12,221 bases of DNA, taken from Sulfurovum sp. (lineage in GTDB: Bacteria > Campylobacterota > Campylobacteria > Campylobacterales > Sulfurovaceae). The notes under the pieces were generated by a model that did not search any database, was not told the DNA's origin, and worked only from the letters and a program-made list of their open reading frames with translations. The position numbers and the translations under genes were made by a program. The stretch lies in assembly GCA_027066595.1 (NCBI GenBank), contig JAMONG010000119.1, positions 1 through 12,221 of the forward strand, in the 5' to 3' direction. The stretch's first letter is position 1; each line of letters opens with the position of its first letter. Shown piece by piece: positions 1-7,715 of this stretch.

Positions 1-74
1 AACTTTATAAACTTATGGTACGATTAAGTCTAATAAAAACCAGCGGATCATCACAAGGGCTTATTTGGTGCAAT

Positions 75-1025
75 ATGGAACAATTAACAGACTTAAAAGC
101 AATACTACACTCTAAACGAGCCAATATCTACTATCTTGAGTATTGCCGTGTAATGCAAAAGGATGGAAGAGTGCTTTATCTTAGTGAAGCTAAAAAAGAG
201 TACCAGTACTGGAATATCCCCATAGCTAACACAACATGTTTACTTCTAGGCACAGGAACTTCAATCACACAAGCTGCCATGAGGATGTTGGCACAAGCCG
301 GTGTACTTGTCGGGTTTTCTGGAAGTGGGGCAACTCCCCTTTTGGCTGCCACTGAAGTGGAATGGTTAACACCTCAAAGTGAGTATAGACCAACGGAGTA
401 TATTCAAGGATGGATGCAGTTTTGGTTTGATGAATCAAAACGCTTAGATGTTGCAAAAAGATTTCAGGTAGCACGTATAGAGTTTATAAAAAAAGCTTGG
501 TCAAGAGATGAAGAATTAAAGCTTGAAGGTTTTAATGTTGCTGAGTTAGAAAAAGATTTTTCAATAGTATTAGAAAATATAAAAAATGCTTATAACGTAG
601 GTAAACTTTTACAACTTGAAGCAGACCTAACAAAAAAACTCTACAAATACGCTGCAAAAACAACAAGTCAACAAGGTTTTACAAGAGAACACAACGCTGC
701 CGATGATGCAAATGCTTTTTTAAATCACGGAAACTATCTTGCATACGGACTAGCCGCTTCAACACTTTGGGTTTTAGGCATACCTCATGGGTTTGCAGTC
801 ATGCATGGAAAAACTAGACGAGGTGCTTTGGTTTTTGATATAGCAGACCTCGTAAAAGATGCCATTGTTTTACCTTGGGCTTTTGTTTGTGCATCTGAGA
901 AGATGGATGAAAAAGGCTTTAGAGCTCAATGTTTGCAAAATTTTGTAGACTATAAAGCTTTGGATTTTATGTTTAAAGAGGTCAAAGAGGTAGCACTTTT
1001 TTATAAAGAGGTAAAAGAATCATGA
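75..1025 (+). CDS. cas1: Cas1, type I-F spacer integrase
   Basis: Cas1 is the integrase that, together with the Cas2 part of Cas2-3, inserts new spacers at the leader end of the array. The N-terminus (LHSKRANIYYLEYCRV, then WNIPIANTT and LLGTGTSITQAAMR) is the I-F subtype signature. Candidate metal-binding catalytic residues, numbered from the start chosen here, are E182 in LLQLEADLTKKLY, H244 in VMHGKTRRG, D255 and D258 in FDIADLVKD. The 11- and 14-residue spacing from the His to the two Asp fits I-F Cas1. I chose ATG 75 because family homology begins there (MEQLTDLKAILHSKR). An in-frame ATG at 15 would add 20 residues unlike the family and has no Shine-Dalgarno sequence. The length is 316 aa, normal for the family. 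The stop overlaps the cas2-3 start (ATGATG at 1022), indicating translational coupling. The promoter lies outside or at the very edge of the window. Confidence 0.97.
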   Translation: MEQLTDLKAILHSKRANIYYLEYCRVMQKDGRVLYLSEAKKEYQYWNIPIANTTCLLLGTGTSITQAAMRMLAQAGVLVGFSGSGATPLLAATEVEWLTPQSEYRPTEYIQGWMQFWFDESKRLDVAKRFQVARIEFIKKAWSRDEELKLEGFNVAELEKDFSIVLENIKNAYNVGKLLQLEADLTKKLYKYAAKTTSQQGFTREHNAADDANAFLNHGNYLAYGLAASTLWVLGIPHGFAVMHGKTRRGALVFDIADLVKDAIVLPWAFVCASEKMDEKGFRAQCLQNFVDYKALDFMFKEVKEVALFYKEVKES

Positions 1026-4000
1026 TGGTCACTTTTGTTTCACAATGTGAAAAAAATGCCCTCAAAAAAACAAGGCGCGTCCTAGATGCTTTTGCTAACC
1101 GCATAGGTGACAATACATGGCAAACTATCATAACACAAGAGGGTTTAGATGCCGTGCGCAAACTTTTAAGACACACCGCTTCAAAAAGCACGGCTGTTTC
1201 TTGCCACTGGATAAGAACAAGAGCTAGAAGTGAATTTATTTGGGTTGTGGGGAATAGAGATAAGTTTAATAGTGAAGGGTATGTTCCCGTAAATAGTACG
1301 AAAAAAAATCTATTAAAAGCATATTATGAAAATGATTGGAAATATTTACCTTTAATTAAAGCCTTGAGTGCTGTATCTGCACTTTTCCATGATTGGGGTA
1401 AGGCTAGTAGTTTATTTCAAGAAAAGCTCAAGCCAAATAGTAAATATAACACTAAAGGTGATCCGATTAGACATGAATGGATCTCTTGTTTGCTATTAGA
1501 TGCTTTTATATCTCAATACAACAATGATGAAGCATGGCTTGAAAGTTTAATAAGCAAAGACATTAATGAGCAAAGTTTAAAAGAGCTTGTTCAAAAAGAA
1601 AACAGGTCACCATTAAAGGATTTGCCAAGTGCTGCCAAGCTTGTTTCATGGCTGATTATTTCGCATCATAGATTACCTGCATTCTCTACTAATAAAAAAG
1701 AGTTACTAGATGAGTATCAAGGTGAACCTGCACTAAATATAGAAGATATCTTGAGAATAATCAAAAAAGAGTGGGGTTATACAAATAAAAAAGATGAAGA
1801 TACTTATAATAAAAGGGTAAAAGAGTGTTTTAATTTCCCTAATGGACTTTTAAATAATGCTTCAAAATGGCAAAAAGAACTTAAAAAGTGGGCTAAGCGT
1901 TTACACGACACTTTACCCTTGGTTGAAGAGTGCTTAAGCGATGGAAGTTATCGTATCGTTTTACATCATGCAAGACTTTGTTTAATGCTAGGTGATCATT
2001 TTTACTCATCACAAGATAAAGATGTTAACTGGAAAGATATAACAGGTCTTTTTGCCAATACCGATAAAAACAAATCTTTAAAGCAAAGATTAGATGAACA
2101 TTTAGTAGGTGTCGCAAAAAATACTCTAAAAACAGCACATCTTTTACCTATGTTTGAAAAAGAACCTCCTACCGCTCAAGATATACGATGTCTTAAGAAA
2201 TCAAGTCCCATTGAGTATGCTTGGCAAGATAAAGCTGTAAAGACAATTTTACCTATTTTTAAAGAAACAGAGAAACAAGGTTTTTTTGCTGTAAATATGG
2301 CGAGTACAGGTTGTGGTAAAACCATTGCCAATGCAAAAATTATGCAAGCTGTTTCAAAAGATGCCAATAATTTACGCTATGTACTGGCATTAGGGCTTAG
2401 AACCTTAACTCTACAAACAGGTGATGAATATAAAAATCGTATAGGATTAGATGATAGTGAATTAGCTGTTTTAATAGGTTCAAGTGCGATAAGTAAACTT
2501 CATAATGAAAACAGTATTGAAGAGGTAAATATTAGTGAATCATTTGGTTCAGAGTCTATGGAAAATTTACTTGATGAAGATGTCCTTTTTGATAGTGATA
2601 TTCCTGAAGAGGGACTTGCTACTGTTTTAAAAAGCCAAAGAGATAGAAAGTTTTTATATGCTCCTGTGTTGGTATGTACTATAGATCATTTAATGGCTTC
2701 AGTTGATACAAAAAAGGGTGGAAAATATATTTTACCCTCTCTTAGAATGATGTCATCAGACTTGGTTATTGATGAGATAGATGATTTCACAGGTTCAGAC
2801 CTTATTGCTATCGGTCGTTTAGTTTATTTAGCGGCAATGCTAGGAAGAAAAGTGATGATTTCATCTGCTACGATACCTCCTGATTTAGCCGAAGGCTATT
2901 TTAATGTATATCAAAAAGGGTGGGAACTTTTTACAAAAACGCGTGAAGTGAAAAACACTATTCACTGTGCTTGGATAGATGAGTTTTCAACGAAGATAGA
3001 AAAGGTCAATAGTGTTGCAGACTATGAAGTGTTTCATGATAAATTTATAGATAAACGCATTAAAAATTTAGAAGCCCAAGAAATAAAAAGAAAAGTTGAA
3101 TTGGTTTATTGTAAAGATGAGATGTTGGAAGAATATGATGATGAGGCAACAAAACAGAGTATTTATTTCTCGAAAATAAAAGAAGCAATAGATGCTAAAC
3201 ATACTAAGTTCCATACTATTGATGAACAGACAGGTATAAAGGTCTCTTTTGGTGTGGTTAGAGTTGCAAATATTCAACCTTGTATCGCTTTAACTAAGCA
3301 TCTATTATCGTGTAATGCAACATTGGATGCAGAAGTTAAAGTTATGGCGTATCACTCTCAACAAGTTTTACTTATGCGTCATATTCAAGAAAAACATTTA
3401 GATGAAGTATTAAAACGCAAAGAAAAAGAGGGTAAGTTACCTGATGCTTTTAAGAACAGTATTATTCGCCATCACTTAAATAATTCAAAAGCAAAAAACA
3501 TTATTTTTATCTTAGTGGCAACACCTGTGGAAGAGGTAGGTCGTGATCATGATTTTGATTGGGCAGTGATAGAACCCTCCTCATTTAGATCTATAGTACA
3601 ACTTGCAGGTAGGGTAAAACGCCATAGAAGTGGAAACATAGAAACACCTAACATTGCTTTAATGCAGTATAACTATAAGGCATTTAAACATTCAGATGAA
3701 AAAGGTAAATATTTTCAAAGACCAGGTTACGAGGTAAACAAAACTTTAGCAACACATGATGTAGAACAACTTTTAGATATAAAAAGTTTACAAGCAAAAC
3801 TAGATGCTTCCTTGCGTATTAAAAAGCCTAAAAAACTTAAAGAAAAAACTTCCTTAGTAGATTTAGAACATTATATGACTCAAAAAGATTTAACAAATTA
3901 TGAGAGTCAAGGAGCCAATAGATTGCAGGGATTTTTACAAGAGAGTTGGTTTTTAACAGCCCATCCTCAAGTTTTTCATCCTTTTAGAGAGAGTCAAACC

Positions 4001-4306
4001 AATACCAAACTATTTTTAATATATGATAATGATAAAGAAAAATGTTATTTTGCTATAAAAGATGATTATGGTCAACCTATTAATAGAGAAAGTATATTGC
4101 AAATACAACATTATGAATTAGAGGATAAGGAATTAAATAATTTATGGTTTAAAAGAGACTATATTTCGATTTTAGAAACTTATGTGATGAAAGAAGATAG
4201 TAGTAAGTACCGTATCTCTTTAGAGTATGGAGAGCTGAGTTTTGTTGAGTATAAAGATGATGATACTTATATGTATAACGATCAATTTGGATTAACAAAG
4301 GTTTAA
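1022..4306 (+). CDS. cas3: Cas2-Cas3 fusion, type I-F nuclease-helicase
   Basis: This is the I-F hallmark fusion. The Cas2 domain (about residues 1-95; VSQCEKNALKKTRRVLD, CHWIRTRARSEFIWVVG) joins Cas1 in spacer acquisition. The HD nuclease and SF2 helicase that follow degrade DNA marked by the Csy complex. Visible motifs: H123-D124 in LFHDWGK, H151 in RHEW, H215-H216 in SHHRLPAF (HD metal site); Walker A 427-434 (ASTGCGKT); DEID 584-587 (Walker B); SAT 615-617 (motif III); VATPVEEVGRD 832-842 and QLAGRVKRH 860-868 (motifs V and VI). At 1094 aa it is full length, with no broken motif seen. ATG codons at 1022 and 1025 are both possible starts; either overlaps or abuts the cas1 stop. It is followed by a 227-bp gap rather than running straight into csy1, so csy genes probably have their own promoter. 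Confidence 0.97.
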   Translation: MMVTFVSQCEKNALKKTRRVLDAFANRIGDNTWQTIITQEGLDAVRKLLRHTASKSTAVSCHWIRTRARSEFIWVVGNRDKFNSEGYVPVNSTKKNLLKAYYENDWKYLPLIKALSAVSALFHDWGKASSLFQEKLKPNSKYNTKGDPIRHEWISCLLLDAFISQYNNDEAWLESLISKDINEQSLKELVQKENRSPLKDLPSAAKLVSWLIISHHRLPAFSTNKKELLDEYQGEPALNIEDILRIIKKEWGYTNKKDEDTYNKRVKECFNFPNGLLNNASKWQKELKKWAKRLHDTLPLVEECLSDGSYRIVLHHARLCLMLGDHFYSSQDKDVNWKDITGLFANTDKNKSLKQRLDEHLVGVAKNTLKTAHLLPMFEKEPPTAQDIRCLKKSSPIEYAWQDKAVKTILPIFKETEKQGFFAVNMASTGCGKTIANAKIMQAVSKDANNLRYVLALGLRTLTLQTGDEYKNRIGLDDSELAVLIGSSAISKLHNENSIEEVNISESFGSESMENLLDEDVLFDSDIPEEGLATVLKSQRDRKFLYAPVLVCTIDHLMASVDTKKGGKYILPSLRMMSSDLVIDEIDDFTGSDLIAIGRLVYLAAMLGRKVMISSATIPPDLAEGYFNVYQKGWELFTKTREVKNTIHCAWIDEFSTKIEKVNSVADYEVFHDKFIDKRIKNLEAQEIKRKVELVYCKDEMLEEYDDEATKQSIYFSKIKEAIDAKHTKFHTIDEQTGIKVSFGVVRVANIQPCIALTKHLLSCNATLDAEVKVMAYHSQQVLLMRHIQEKHLDEVLKRKEKEGKLPDAFKNSIIRHHLNNSKAKNIIFILVATPVEEVGRDHDFDWAVIEPSSFRSIVQLAGRVKRHRSGNIETPNIALMQYNYKAFKHSDEKGKYFQRPGYEVNKTLATHDVEQLLDIKSLQAKLDASLRIKKPKKLKEKTSLVDLEHYMTQKDLTNYESQGANRLQGFLQESWFLTAHPQVFHPFRESQTNTKLFLIYDNDKEKCYFAIKDDYGQPINRESILQIQHYELEDKELNNLWFKRDYISILETYVMKEDSSKYRISLEYGELSFVEYKDDDTYMYNDQFGLTKV

Positions 4307-4325
4307 GAGAGATGTTTATAAATTA

Positions 4326-4334
4326 TGCTATCAT
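4326..4334 (+). promoter_or_regulatory. Candidate promoter of the mini-CRISPR (extended -10)
   Basis: TGCTATCAT has the form of an extended -10 element (TG, one base, TATCAT). It closely resembles the candidate promoter before the ATPase gene (TGCTATTAT). A start about 7 bases downstream, near 4341, would begin transcription just before the first degenerate repeat at 4348 and so produce a short mini-CRISPR RNA. No clear -35 is visible. Read-through from cas2-3 is the alternative. Confidence 0.45.
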
Positions 4335-4347
4335 TTTGCATATATTT

Positions 4348-4375
4348 TATGACTACCGTGTAGGTAGCTTAGAAA
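4348..4375 (+). repeat. Degenerate CRISPR repeat 1 of the mini-CRISPR
   Basis: It matches the 28-nt array repeat at 21 of 28 positions. The Csy4 hairpin is intact (CTACC, loop GTGTA, GGTAG), and the 3' part CTTAGAAA, which becomes the crRNA 5' handle, is identical to the array. Changes are in the first four bases and three loop bases, all upstream of the Csy4 cut and so absent from the mature RNA. It sits alone, about 5.4 kb from the main array. Confidence 0.9.
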
Positions 4376-4415
4376 ATAGCAATAAAGTATATATTTTTAA
4401 CTACCGCATAGGTAG
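4368..4415 (+). ncRNA. Putative CreR-like, Cas-regulating crRNA
   Basis: If Csy4 cuts both degenerate repeats at the usual place, after the hairpin, the product is 48 nt: the 8-nt handle CTTAGAAA, the 20-nt spacer ATAGCAATAAAGTATATATT, and a 20-nt 3' part with the Csy4 hairpin. The spacer matches 4466-4485 at 18 of 20 positions, with CC directly before the match. Known Cas-regulating RNAs (CreR) in other CRISPR types guide Cas effectors by partial complementarity to cas promoters, causing repression rather than cleavage. By analogy this RNA would load into the Csy complex and repress the csy operon. Repeats, spacer match and PAM are visible in the sequence; transcription, processing and repression are inferred. 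The alternative is a decayed remnant array whose spacer matches by local duplication. Confidence 0.75.
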
Positions 4416-4423
4416 TTTATAAA
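4396..4423 (+). repeat. Degenerate CRISPR repeat 2 of the mini-CRISPR
   Basis: It matches the array repeat at 23 of 28 positions, differing at 1, 3, 14, 21 and 25. The stem CTACC/GGTAG is intact, with loop GCATA. The handle region has drifted to TTTATAAA, which would be cut off by Csy4 and is not needed because no spacer follows. Its distance from repeat 1 leaves a 20-nt spacer (4376-4395), against 32 nt in the main array. Confidence 0.9.
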
Positions 4424-4429
4424 TTTAGC

Positions 4430-4458
4430 TTGACATAAGAATGATAAAGGAGTACAAT
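4430..4458 (+). promoter_or_regulatory. Sigma-70-type promoter of csy1-csy4
   Basis: A perfect -35 TTGACA (4430-4435) and a good -10 TACAAT (4453-4458) are separated by 17 bp, the best promoter in the window. The start would fall near 4465, leaving an untranslated leader of about 69 nt before csy1. A second -10-like TATAAT at 4480-4485 has only a poor -35. The guide target at 4466-4485 covers the start site of the first promoter and the -10 of the second. Confidence 0.75.
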
Positions 4459-4463
4459 TTTAA

Positions 4464-4485
4464 CCATAGCAATAAAATATATAAT
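4464..4485 (+). promoter_or_regulatory. Predicted target (operator) of the mini-CRISPR guide
   Basis: CC at 4464-4465 is the type I-F PAM, in the correct place 5' of the protospacer. Positions 1-11 of the spacer match without a gap, 12 differs (G in the guide, A here), 13-18 match, 19 differs and 20 matches. The guide RNA would pair with the - strand, the csy1 template strand. A Csy complex here would occupy the transcription start site. Confidence 0.75.
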
Positions 4486-4533
4486 ACTGAATAAGTATCT
4501 TAAGGTTGAAAAACAATATATAAGGAGAAGAAA

Positions 4534-5790
4534 ATGGAAATTCCAGAAGTTGCCCGCTTTTTTGATGAACGAAAAGAAGCGTGGCTAAAGAAAAATCAAA
4601 AAGCTTCCATGAGTGAAGAGGAAGTTTTTGAGTTAAAGTTAAAGTGTGAAGAGATTTTTAGGTTGGAAAACTGGTTACCTGATGCTGCTAAACGGGCAGG
4701 ACAGATATCGGTTGCTTCACATCCTTGTACTTTCTCTCATCCAAGTGCTAGAAAAAATAAAAACGGCTATGTAAGTTCTATTATCGCCGGTAATATTTTT
4801 AGAAAAGATGGTCTGCTAAGAAGTGGAAATGTAAAGCTTAAAAATGATGCTCTTGGCAATGCAGCTGCATTGGATGTACATAAATTCTTGCATTTGGAAC
4901 TAGAAGATAATCGGCTTTTACTAGAGCATATTGTAACTGACAGTATAGAGGTAAGATCACTTTTAAATGTTAAAGGCACATCCTACGACACACTCAAACA
5001 AAACTTTTTAAAAATGATAGAAAATTCAAGTGAAGAAATAACAAGTTCTAAGATAAAACAGGTTTACTTCCCTGTTGAAGAGGATTACCATCAGTTGTCA
5101 TTATTGACAAATTCAGGAATGTTGTATGAGCTTAAAAAACGTATCGACACGATTCGTTTTGGTGAAGAGTTTAAAGAAGTAAAAGAATCTAAAAAGAAGA
5201 ATGAATTTTCAGAAGATACTTTTTGTGATTTGTATGACTTAACGACGATAGGTTATGGTGGAACAAAACCGCAAAACATTAGTGTTTTAAACTCAAAGAA
5301 TGGAGGAAAAGCACATCTTTTACACTCTATGCCACCTAGTTTAGAGACAAGAGACATTCATTTTCCTAAACGAAACTTTTTTGGAGAAACTCTAAAAATA
5401 TGGGAGTTAAAAGAGATTTTTCATGCCTTGCAAAGTATTTTTAAGACAGATTATAACAATGTGACTATCCGAGAGGGAAGAGACTATCGTTATCAGCAGT
5501 TAGTTGATAAAATGATACAAAAGATGTGGTTAGGTCGTGCTGTGAGTAAAGAACAGTATTATGAAAAAAATTCTCTACTAAAATCACATCAAAAAGTTTG
5601 GCTTTGTCATGAGTTTAGTGAGCAAAGAGAGATAGAAGATAAATGGCTTGATACTTTGATAACAGAAAGTGTTAACTGGTTTATAAAAAGTTACGAAAAA
5701 AGCTTTGGAAATAAGGCTGTAAAATTTGGACATGAGGAACGCTTAAAGCTCTTAGAGATAGTAGAAAAAAACAGGGAGGCGTTGAGATGA
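4534..5790 (+). CDS. csy1: Csy1 (Cas8f), large subunit of the type I-F surveillance complex
   Basis: Csy1 pairs with Csy2 at the crRNA 5' handle and takes part in PAM recognition by the Csy complex. Family blocks are clear: FSHPSARKNKNGYVSS near residues 67-83, SGNVKLKNDALGNAAALDV around 97-115 leading into KFLHLELED, and GYGGTKPQNISVLNSKNGGKAHLL from about 240. At 418 aa it is near the usual length. The start at 4534 has a strong Shine-Dalgarno sequence (AGGAG, 4523-4527) 6 nt upstream. It is the first gene of the csy operon, and its stop overlaps the csy2 start by ATGA. The transcription start lies at the predicted target of the mini-CRISPR guide, so the protein may help repress its own gene (inference). 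Confidence 0.95.
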   Translation: MEIPEVARFFDERKEAWLKKNQKASMSEEEVFELKLKCEEIFRLENWLPDAAKRAGQISVASHPCTFSHPSARKNKNGYVSSIIAGNIFRKDGLLRSGNVKLKNDALGNAAALDVHKFLHLELEDNRLLLEHIVTDSIEVRSLLNVKGTSYDTLKQNFLKMIENSSEEITSSKIKQVYFPVEEDYHQLSLLTNSGMLYELKKRIDTIRFGEEFKEVKESKKKNEFSEDTFCDLYDLTTIGYGGTKPQNISVLNSKNGGKAHLLHSMPPSLETRDIHFPKRNFFGETLKIWELKEIFHALQSIFKTDYNNVTIREGRDYRYQQLVDKMIQKMWLGRAVSKEQYYEKNSLLKSHQKVWLCHEFSEQREIEDKWLDTLITESVNWFIKSYEKSFGNKAVKFGHEERLKLLEIVEKNREALR

Positions 5791-6674
5791 GTGTGAAACG
5801 ATTATTATTACTGCCTCATATAAAGGTACATAATGCAAATGCTCTTTCTAGTCCTTTTACTATAGGTTTTCCTGCAATGACAGCATGGTTAGGAGCTGCA
5901 CACGCTTTACAAAGAAAATTAAACAATGATGGTTTTACAGATCTTGTTTTTAATTCAACTGCGGTCATTAGTCATAAAGCAAATCTTCAAACACATAAGG
6001 GTAGAGGTGATTATGTACACTCTATTATAGGTACTGCAAATCCTTTGGATAAAGATGGTTCGAGGTCTGCTTTTATAGAAGAAGCTAGATGTCATTTGGA
6101 AGTATCATTAGTCATAGAGTTTGATGGTATAACAAAAGAGGATGAAGAAACTTGCTTAAAAAGAGTTAATCATCATCTAAACTTTTCTATGAAATTAGCT
6201 GGTGGTGATATTTTACAGTTTAATAAACCGACTATCACTAGAGTAGATGATGATGAAGAGGAGCAAGTTAAAGCTTTTTCACGAAAGCTTATGCCTGGGT
6301 TTGCTTTGGTTCAAAGAGATGAGTTAATGAAAGAAGCCATGTGTGAGAAAAACATGGATGCGATGGATGCTTTACTTGACTTTTTAGTTATTCATAACAG
6401 TAGTGAGATGAATGAGAATGAAGTGTTATGGACAAGTAAAAAAAGAAGTTCAGGCTGGCTAGTACCTATAGCTATCGGTTTTCAAGGTATCTCTGTACTA
6501 GGAAATGCAAAAAATCAGCGTGATGAAAAAACACCACACCGTTTTGCAGAGAGTGTAGTAACTTTAGGTGAGTTTATCATGCCGTACAAGATAGACTCTT
6601 TGGATGAGATATTGTGGCACTATCATTTTGATAGTGAAAATAGTCTTTATTTGTGTAAACAAAATAATTTATAA
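5787..6674 (+). CDS. csy2: Csy2 (Cas5f), type I-F surveillance complex subunit
   Basis: Csy2 is the Cas5-type RAMP protein that forms a heterodimer with Csy1 and holds the 5' handle of the crRNA. The N-terminal block is diagnostic: LLLLPHIKVHNANAL then SSPFTIGFPAMTAWLGA and HALQRKL (about residues 6-45). The 295-aa length is slightly short for the family (about 300-330) but both ends look intact. It starts inside the csy1 stop (ATGA at 5787-5790), with AGGGAGG at 5773-5779 as ribosome binding site, so translation is coupled to csy1. csy3 begins 16 bp downstream. Confidence 0.94.
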   Translation: MSVKRLLLLPHIKVHNANALSSPFTIGFPAMTAWLGAAHALQRKLNNDGFTDLVFNSTAVISHKANLQTHKGRGDYVHSIIGTANPLDKDGSRSAFIEEARCHLEVSLVIEFDGITKEDEETCLKRVNHHLNFSMKLAGGDILQFNKPTITRVDDDEEEQVKAFSRKLMPGFALVQRDELMKEAMCEKNMDAMDALLDFLVIHNSSEMNENEVLWTSKKRSSGWLVPIAIGFQGISVLGNAKNQRDEKTPHRFAESVVTLGEFIMPYKIDSLDEILWHYHFDSENSLYLCKQNNL

Positions 6675-6690
6675 TTAAAAGGAAAATAAA

Positions 6691-7710
6691 ATGGCAAAAG
6701 ATAAAAATATAGCAAGTGTTTTAGCGTTTGAGAAAAAGTTGGTACCATCAGATGCGTATATGTATGGAACTTCATGGGATGATAGAAAAAATAAAATAGC
6801 TTTGAATTTGGTTGAAAAATCTGTTAGAGGTACAATAGCAAATCGTTTGAAAAAAGCTATTAAAGATGATCCAACAAAACTTAATGCAGAAGTTGAAAAG
6901 GCCAACTTACAAAGAGTTGACAGTTGTGCTTTATCACCAGATCAAGATACTTTAGAACTTAGTTTTACACTAAAAGTTTTAGGTGGTATTTCTGAACCAT
7001 CAGCTTGTAACAACAGTGAGTATAAAAAAAGCTATTCCACTGCAGTGGATTCGTATGTAGAGAACGAAGGTTTTCAAGAACTGGGTAAACGCTATGCCCT
7101 AAATCTTGCTAATGCTCGATTTTTATGGCGTAATCGGGTAGGTGTTGAATCTATAGAAGTACAAATAAAGGATGTGAACGGTGAATATAGCGAAATATTT
7201 AATGCTAAAAAGTACAATCCTAGATCAATGGAATGTAGTGATAAGCAAGTAGAAGAATTGGGTAAAAAAATAGCTTCAGCTCTTGCAAGCAATGATAACT
7301 TTTTACTTTTAGAGATAAATTGTTTTGCCAAAGTAGGTAAGGCACAAGAGGTCTATCCTAGTGAAGAGTTGGTACTAGATAAAGGCAATTCAAAAACTAA
7401 AAAAAGTAAGATTTTATATGCTGTGGATTCAATCGCTGCAATGCATTCACAAAAAATAGGAAATGCCTTGAGAAGCATAGATACATGGTACCCTGAGTTT
7501 GAAGAAGAGACTATTGGTGCTATAGCAATTGAGCCTTATGGTGCGGTTACCAATATGGGTAAAGCTTTTAGAACACCTAAAGATAAAAAAGATTTTTACA
7601 CTTTGTTTGATCAGTTTGCACGAGGAACGAAGCTTGAGAATGTAGAAGATGAACATTATGTCATGGCTGTGCTTGTTCGTGGTGGTGTTTTTGGCGAGAG
7701 TGATAAGTAG
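6691..7710 (+). CDS. csy3: Csy3 (Cas7f), backbone subunit of the type I-F complex
   Basis: Csy3 polymerises along the crRNA, usually six copies on a 32-nt spacer, each covering 6 nt. Family blocks: SVLAFEKKLVPSDA (9-22), EKSVRGTIANRL (42-53), LNLANARFLWRNRVG (137-151), ELVLDKGNSK, HSQKIGNALRSIDTWYP (from residue 252) and the C-terminal RGGVFGE. At 339 aa it is full length. AAAAGGA (6677-6683) is the ribosome binding site. csy4 follows after 5 bp. In a complex with the 20-nt mini-CRISPR guide fewer copies would be expected, about four, because spacer length sets Csy3 number (inference from the known 6-nt step). Confidence 0.97.
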   Translation: MAKDKNIASVLAFEKKLVPSDAYMYGTSWDDRKNKIALNLVEKSVRGTIANRLKKAIKDDPTKLNAEVEKANLQRVDSCALSPDQDTLELSFTLKVLGGISEPSACNNSEYKKSYSTAVDSYVENEGFQELGKRYALNLANARFLWRNRVGVESIEVQIKDVNGEYSEIFNAKKYNPRSMECSDKQVEELGKKIASALASNDNFLLLEINCFAKVGKAQEVYPSEELVLDKGNSKTKKSKILYAVDSIAAMHSQKIGNALRSIDTWYPEFEEETIGAIAIEPYGAVTNMGKAFRTPKDKKDFYTLFDQFARGTKLENVEDEHYVMAVLVRGGVFGESDK

Positions 7711-7715
7711 TTAGT

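Noticed and set aside
15..74. Upstream in-frame start for cas1 at 15
   Set aside because: The 20 extra residues do not resemble the family, and no Shine-Dalgarno sequence precedes it; homology begins at the ATG at 75.
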